Shown here: one piece after another, positions 59,860-64,000 of the stretch
Layout: each line of letters starts with the position of its first letter
Position numbering within the stretch: the first letter of the stretch is position 1
NCBI GenBank assembly: GCA_964428355.1
Contig: CAYRYU010000019.1
Span: 16,128-80,127 of the forward strand
DNA: 64,000 nucleotides
DNA from: CAYRYU01 sp964428355
Lineage (GTDB): Bacteria > Muiribacteriota > Ozemobacteria > Ozemobacterales > Ozemobacteraceae
Direction of reading: 5' to 3'
The notes under the pieces: model-generated
The model's input: the letters and a program-made list of their open reading frames with translations, nothing else
Database searches by the model: none
Told to the model about the DNA's origin: nothing
Made by a program: the position numbers and the translations under genes

Positions 59860-61891
59860 GCATGGTCTCCGTTTTCTGGGGGTGGACCAGCGGAAGGAAC
59901 ACGGAAAAGGTCGACCCGGCACCTTCCCTGCTCTCGACGTCGATCCTCCCCCCGTGCTCCTCCACGATCCGAAGTGCGAGGGAAAGCCCGAGCCCGGTCC
60001 CATCTTCCTTGGTCGTCATGAAAGGGTCGAAAATCGACCGGATCCTCGATTCGGGAATCCCGGTCCCGGTATCACGGATGGCGACGACCACTCCCTCAGG
60101 CTTGTACTCGGTTTTGACCCCTATCACTCCGCCGGAGTGGGATGCCTGGATCGAGTTGGTGAGGATGTTGAGGAACACCTGCTTGAGCTGGTTCGGATCT
60201 CCTATCAGGACCGGGGGATCCGAAACCACTTCCTGCTCGAGCCGGATTCCCAGTTTTGCGATCTGGTTCTGGACCAGGAGAAGGCACGCCTTCAGGATCT
60301 CGGGAAGGGAAATCGGCACGGCTTGAGGCGGCGAGGGCCTGGCGAAGTCGAGAAGATTGACGATTATCTTCTGGAGACGCTCGATCTCGTTCTGAATGAT
60401 TCCCAGCGGCTCCCGTTTGGGATCGCCTTCCCCGAACTCACCCGCCAGAAGTTGGACGATCATCTTCATCCCCGTCAGGGGGTTCCGGATCTCGTGCGCG
60501 ATTCCCGCGGCCAGGACTCCCAACGCGGAGAGTCGGTCGGCCCGCATAAGTTGTTCTTCCAGGCGGGTGATCTGCGTGATGTCCTTGAGGAAGAAGGCCG
60601 TCCCGAGGAGGAATCCCTGCTCATCCCGAAACGGGAAGGCATTCACCTCGGTGATGCTGGCCTGGCCGTTTTTCTCCCAACGGACCCGACGGTTCTCGAT
60701 CGCGCTCTTTGTCTCGAGAACCTCCGTGATGAGCTTTTTCAGCGGCTCAGGGAATGCCTGGTCGGCGTTGATCGCGGAGAGGTTCTCGGGGGCGGGTTGT
60801 CCGAGGAGCTTCTTCATTTCAGGATTGACGAAAGTGACGTTCGCATTCTTGTCGAAGATCAGGACGCCGGCGGTCATGCTCTCGAGGATGTGCTGCGTGA
60901 AACCCTTGAGTTGTACAAGGTCTTTGAACATCTCGTCGATCGAGGCAAGCTGGGTGGCGATGATCCGGATCCCGATGATGTCCTCGTCGCGATATGCATA
61001 TGATTTCCGGCTTCCTATGGTCACGATTCCGATCAGCTTTTCGGAGACGATTATTGGAAGGATCAGGACGGAGTTGAACTTGGCGGTATAGGTCAGATAA
61101 GGTTTCCGGTCCAGGGCCGCCTTCCCCAAGGGGCTTTCCCCGAGGCTCACCTTGTTGGGGAAGGGCCCGTTCGGATTCCCCGCCTTGGCTTCCAGGGTCT
61201 GCCCGTCAGGCGAAAGGAGATAGAGCAGATAGGCGTCGAAATCGATGAAACTCTTGAGGATCTTCTCGAGGGCGTCGAAAACGTCGCTGAGGCTGACGAG
61301 GGACTCGGTTCTCTGGGAAATCTCATAGAGAGCCGAGAGCCGGGAATTCTTGTGCAGCATCTCGTTCGTGAGCCGGAAATTCTCGATGACCGCCCCCATG
61401 AAAGGGGACAGGATCTCCAGGAAGGTCCTGCTTTCGGGGGTGAACTCCACCCGACCGGGAGGAAGGAAGATGAAGATCAGCGCGACAGGCCTTCCGGAAA
61501 GATTCACCGGGATCGCCAGGGCGGGCCCGACTTCTCCCGCGCGGCCAAAACCGAGGCCCGGGAGCTCCGAGGGCTGGAAACCTGTCTCCCGGGCCTCGGA
61601 GAATGCGTGGAACATCTTTCCCGAAAAACCGGCATCCCGGGCAATCGGTGCCTTTTCCGGGAGAAGCTCAACCAGCGGAACCATTTCCCGGAGCTTCTCA
61701 TGGGGTATCATCAGGATCGCCCCGCCCGCCTCGGTAACCGAAACGGCGTTCTCCACGAGCACCTGCATCGCCCGTTCGGGGTTGAGCTGGGAAATCGCCC
61801 GGGCGGTTTCCTGAAGAAGGGAAACCTCGACCACGGGCTTTTCGAACGAACGGCCTTCCCCACCCTGATTCCCGGAACTGGTCGGACTCAA
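59852..61891 (-). CDS. sensor histidine kinase (GAF-GAF-PAS-HisKA)
   Basis: A 679-residue soluble kinase. Two GAF-like regions (about 25-170 and 195-325) and a PAS domain (about 335-440) are followed by HisKA with AAGIAHEIRNPLTGMKM (His466) and a HATPase domain with LTNSIQASHSGG (Asn579), DTGTGIP and GTGLGLSLALRIVEEHGG. No membrane segment is seen. The start is TTG 61891 eight bases after GGAGG. It is in an operon with coaE and the receiver-PP2C gene, whose receiver is degenerate, so its real partner may be elsewhere. Confidence 0.88.
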   Translation of the reverse strand: MSPTSSGNQGGEGRSFEKPVVEVSLLQETARAISQLNPERAMQVLVENAVSVTEAGGAILMIPHEKLREMVPLVELLPEKAPIARDAGFSGKMFHAFSEARETGFQPSELPGLGFGRAGEVGPALAIPVNLSGRPVALIFIFLPPGRVEFTPESRTFLEILSPFMGAVIENFRLTNEMLHKNSRLSALYEISQRTESLVSLSDVFDALEKILKSFIDFDAYLLYLLSPDGQTLEAKAGNPNGPFPNKVSLGESPLGKAALDRKPYLTYTAKFNSVLILPIIVSEKLIGIVTIGSRKSYAYRDEDIIGIRIIATQLASIDEMFKDLVQLKGFTQHILESMTAGVLIFDKNANVTFVNPEMKKLLGQPAPENLSAINADQAFPEPLKKLITEVLETKSAIENRRVRWEKNGQASITEVNAFPFRDEQGFLLGTAFFLKDITQITRLEEQLMRADRLSALGVLAAGIAHEIRNPLTGMKMIVQLLAGEFGEGDPKREPLGIIQNEIERLQKIIVNLLDFARPSPPQAVPISLPEILKACLLLVQNQIAKLGIRLEQEVVSDPPVLIGDPNQLKQVFLNILTNSIQASHSGGVIGVKTEYKPEGVVVAIRDTGTGIPESRIRSIFDPFMTTKEDGTGLGLSLALRIVEEHGGRIDVESREGAGSTFSVFLPLVHPQKTETMHV

Positions 61892-61991
61892 CCTTGATAC
61901 CTCCGTTTTCGGCTTGCTCAGGCTAGCACAAAACCTCCTCCCCTGCCAAACCCCTGAACCCCCTGAACGCCCGGTGAGGTCCCCGGCAATC

Positions 61992-62020
61992 TTGACACGG
62001 AGGAGAATTTCCGTTAGGTT
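61992..62020 (+). promoter_or_regulatory. promoter of the FecR/coiled-coil gene
   Basis: TTGACA (61992-61997), 17-base spacer, TAGGTT (62015-62020). Transcription would start near 62027, 50 bases before ATG 62077. It lies between this gene and the divergent kinase gene. Confidence 0.58.
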
Positions 62021-62076
62021 TCCGCGTTATGATCGAAGATTGACGGGTCTTCGCGGGAAGGATCTTTTGAACAGAG

Positions 62077-63747
62077 ATGAGAATTGGACGGGGAAACCCT
62101 GGGCTCGCGTTCCGGCACCTTCTCCCGTTGCTCTTCTTCTTTGTTCTTTTCGGGACGTCCCTCTGGTCCGCAGAGGAATTGGGGCGATTCTCCAGCATTT
62201 CCAAGCGGGTCGAGGTCTTCCCCGATTCCGATCCCGATTCGGTCATGTCTGCAACCCCTCAGACCGTTCTGACAAATGACGATCACGTCCTCACCGGAAA
62301 GGATTCCAGCGCAGTGATAGCCTTCAAGGATTTCTCCACGATCATGATGAAGGCTGAAAGTGAAGTCATCGTCAAGGCACCCCCCGCGAAGCCTTCTACG
62401 GTGGAACTTGTAGGTGGGAAGCTCTGGTTGAACCTCAAGCAGGTCGTTTCCGGGGATGTCGTGGAAGTGAAATCGGTTCTGGTCCAGACTGGAATCGAGG
62501 GAACCATCATCACCTGCAGGTCGGAACCCGACGGCTCGGAGGACGTCGTTCAGGTCCTTCGGGGAACCGCCAGGGTCCAGGTGGACAAGACCAACGAGAC
62601 TTTCCTCCTCGAAGAGGGGCAGGAACTCCAGGTCAGGCCCGGAGAGCCGGCAGCCAAAAGGGAGATCGACGTCGACTCGGAGATGGGTTCCTGGAAGGCA
62701 GAGATGTCCGGAATGGGAAGCGCGATCGAACTCCAGGATATTCCCGACCACGTCAGGCAGATGATCGAGCGTCAGGGTCCGCGTTTCAAATCCCTGAAAG
62801 ATTCCTTCCAGGCACTCACCGGCACCGACTCACCCGAGACCGCGGAGGTCAGGAAGGAAGCGGGCAGGTTCTTGGGGGTCCTCATCGAGGACGACCTAGT
62901 GCTTTCCAACCTTTCCTCGAAAGTCGACAAGGCACTGACCGATAAACTAAGCTCCTTTCAGGCTTCCCGGATCGGGGATCTGAAAAAACGGATCGGTGAG
63001 GCAAGGAAGGGAACCCAGTTTTATCTTCTGGAGACCGGCCTCATGATGAAGCGGTTCGCCGTCTCTGGCCAGCTCGACGAGCTCGGACAGGCAAGTCAGA
63101 AGGTCAGCCAGATCTGGGCAGAGGTGGAGAAATATCGGCAGGAGCTGGAAGGGGCTTCTCGAAGCCATTCCCAGACCTGGTTCGAGGAAACCAGGGAGAT
63201 CGTCGCCGTAAGGGCGGAGGAGATCCTGGAAGTGATTTCACGGCTCCAGACCCTTCTTGAAAAAGAGAAGGAGAAGTCGGAGATCCGCCTTCTGATCAAA
63301 CAGGCGGAAAAGATCCAGACCTTCATCAACAGGCTGCTCAGAGACCTCGAGGTGCCCGTGATCGACACCGAGCTGGTCCGCCGTCTTCAGGAGCAGGGAG
63401 ACCTCCTTTCGTTCGAGATCGACAACCTCCGGAGCACGGTTGCCGCATACGGAACGCAGATGGCTGGGGCGCAGCTCGAGGATCAGGTCAGATCCTCCCT
63501 CGGACTGGTCAGACAGTTTTCCCTCGTCCGGCGGGAATTCCTCACCGCCCAGCGGCTGTTCAGGACGATCGGCCGGTCCGTTTCATCCGGACGCTTCATG
63601 ACTTCCGAGATCGAGGAGTTCAACGACCTCTTCCGCCGGATCGAGGACCGGTACTCCGAGATCGAACTTGCCTACGAAGATATCCGGAACGCCCAAGGGT
63701 CTCTCGAAACGCAGCTCGGAACGCTCCTGGGGGGAGGAAACCGATGA
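62077..63747 (+). CDS. exported FecR-domain protein with long coiled coil
   Basis: A 556-residue protein. Signal: HLLPLLFFFVLFGTSLWS. A FecR-like domain lies near 45-185 (TNDDHVLTGKDSSAVIAFKD, VELVGGKLWLNLKQVVSGDV, VQTGIEGTIITCR). The rest is long helix and coiled coil (EAEVEKYRQ-like stretches, SRLQTLLEKEKEKSEIRLLI). Without a membrane anchor at the N-terminus it is probably periplasmic and not an anti-sigma factor. It ends in an ATGA overlap with a lipoprotein gene, so the two are coupled. Confidence 0.75.
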   Translation: MRIGRGNPGLAFRHLLPLLFFFVLFGTSLWSAEELGRFSSISKRVEVFPDSDPDSVMSATPQTVLTNDDHVLTGKDSSAVIAFKDFSTIMMKAESEVIVKAPPAKPSTVELVGGKLWLNLKQVVSGDVVEVKSVLVQTGIEGTIITCRSEPDGSEDVVQVLRGTARVQVDKTNETFLLEEGQELQVRPGEPAAKREIDVDSEMGSWKAEMSGMGSAIELQDIPDHVRQMIERQGPRFKSLKDSFQALTGTDSPETAEVRKEAGRFLGVLIEDDLVLSNLSSKVDKALTDKLSSFQASRIGDLKKRIGEARKGTQFYLLETGLMMKRFAVSGQLDELGQASQKVSQIWAEVEKYRQELEGASRSHSQTWFEETREIVAVRAEEILEVISRLQTLLEKEKEKSEIRLLIKQAEKIQTFINRLLRDLEVPVIDTELVRRLQEQGDLLSFEIDNLRSTVAAYGTQMAGAQLEDQVRSSLGLVRQFSLVRREFLTAQRLFRTIGRSVSSGRFMTSEIEEFNDLFRRIEDRYSEIELAYEDIRNAQGSLETQLGTLLGGGNR

Positions 63748-64000
63748 GCGGTCGCACCAGGCCCCTCTCCTGCGGGAGCCGCAGGAGAGTGTTTCGGGAA
63801 CCCGCCCTCCCGAACCCCATCGCGGCAACCCTGGCAGCCATGTTCTTGGGGCTGGCTTTTCTCATCGGTTGCGGGGGCGGCGAGGGCGGGGGCGGAGTTT
63901 TCCAGGGTGCCACGCCAGAGAACCTTTCCATTGCGGGAACGGTCTCCTTCGAAGCCGGCACGAGCCCCACGATGGGGCGAATGCGCCCGAAAAGCCAGGA
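63744..64000 (+). CDS. lipoprotein, start only (runs off the right edge)
   Basis: The first 85 codons are seen. An N-terminal basic region leads to a lipobox (MFLGLAFLIGC) and a glycine-rich stretch, then SIAGTVSFEAGTSPT. GGGGGGAGG precedes ATG 63744, which overlaps the FecR-gene stop. The last bases belong to the structured repeat, again in frame and without a stop. Function unknown. Confidence 0.7.
   Translation, partial: MSGRTRPLSCGSRRRVFREPALPNPIAATLAAMFLGLAFLIGCGGGEGGGGVFQGATPENLSIAGTVSFEAGTSPTMGRMRPKSQ
63948..64000 (+). repeat. structured palindromic repeat, copy 2 (truncated by the window)
   Basis: Matches 12319-12371 with six differences, and is read in the same frame (SPTMGRMRPKSQ against SPTTGRMCPKSQ). 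The hairpin GCCCC/GGGGC is kept, and the difference inside it falls in the loop. The base at 12355 (T) is C here, which would turn a G-T pair of stem P1 into G-C. Confidence 0.7.

Noticed and set aside
1..64000. CRISPR arrays, rRNA genes, transposase genes
   Set aside because: I looked for short regular repeats, rRNA-like sequence and transposase motifs and found none.

Overview
This GC-rich, densely coded window comes from a diderm (Gram-negative type) bacterium. It carries KDO phosphatase, a lipid A acyltransferase, LptC/LptA/LptB, TonB-ExbB-ExbD, an outer-membrane barrel and several lipoproteins. A block of 100 Ns points to a draft or metagenome assembly. The mixture of genes (DUF3084 next to lptB, GerW with DUF2953, HEAT-VWA proteins, many unfamiliar secreted proteins) suggests an uncultured candidate phylum; a Riflebacteria-like lineage is only a guess.

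Layout. 1-2178 (minus): holB (runs off the left edge) and a WecA/TagO-type sugar-phosphate transferase. 2406-3934 (plus): ECF sigma factor with a zinc/FecR-type anti-sigma factor. 4533-10190 (plus): an overlapping LPS cluster kdsC - lpxL-like - lptC - lptA - lptB - DUF3084, followed by a metallo-beta-lactamase-fold enzyme and a diacylglycerol-kinase-like protein. 11998-15263: DUF2953 and GerW proteins, then a cNMP-binding/MinD-type ATPase fusion, closed by a strong terminator. 15342-22254: mostly unknown secreted proteins, including a large tectonin-type gene broken by a stop and two frameshifts. 22326-32693: a giant HEAT/Ig/VWA protein and several membrane or secreted proteins, one with hemopexin-like repeats. 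32761-34103: a decayed integrated element at tRNA-Leu, with a MazF-type toxin-antitoxin pair and a serine recombinase fragment. 35055-46434: methyltransferase-like membrane protein, two large lipoproteins and small enzymes. 46441-52618 (minus): tatA, a TPR protein, a TonB-linked barrel, exbB, exbD and tonB. 52716-64000: a large MscS-type channel, moaB, a receiver-PP2C phosphatase, coaE fused to an SseB-like domain, a histidine kinase, a FecR/coiled-coil protein and the start of a lipoprotein.

Working together. The kdsC-lptB run would finish KDO, acylate lipid A and export LPS. The TonB-ExbBD genes would energise the adjacent barrel. The sigma/anti-sigma, kinase and PP2C genes are signalling modules whose targets cannot be read from the window.

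The most unusual feature is a structured palindromic repeat inserted in the same reading frame in two unrelated genes (12319-12438 and 63948-64000). Other notable points are the tRNA-Leu element scar, the multi-lesion tectonin pseudogene, a palindrome inside the tatA promoter spacer, and a false scaffold gap that hides an intact lptC.
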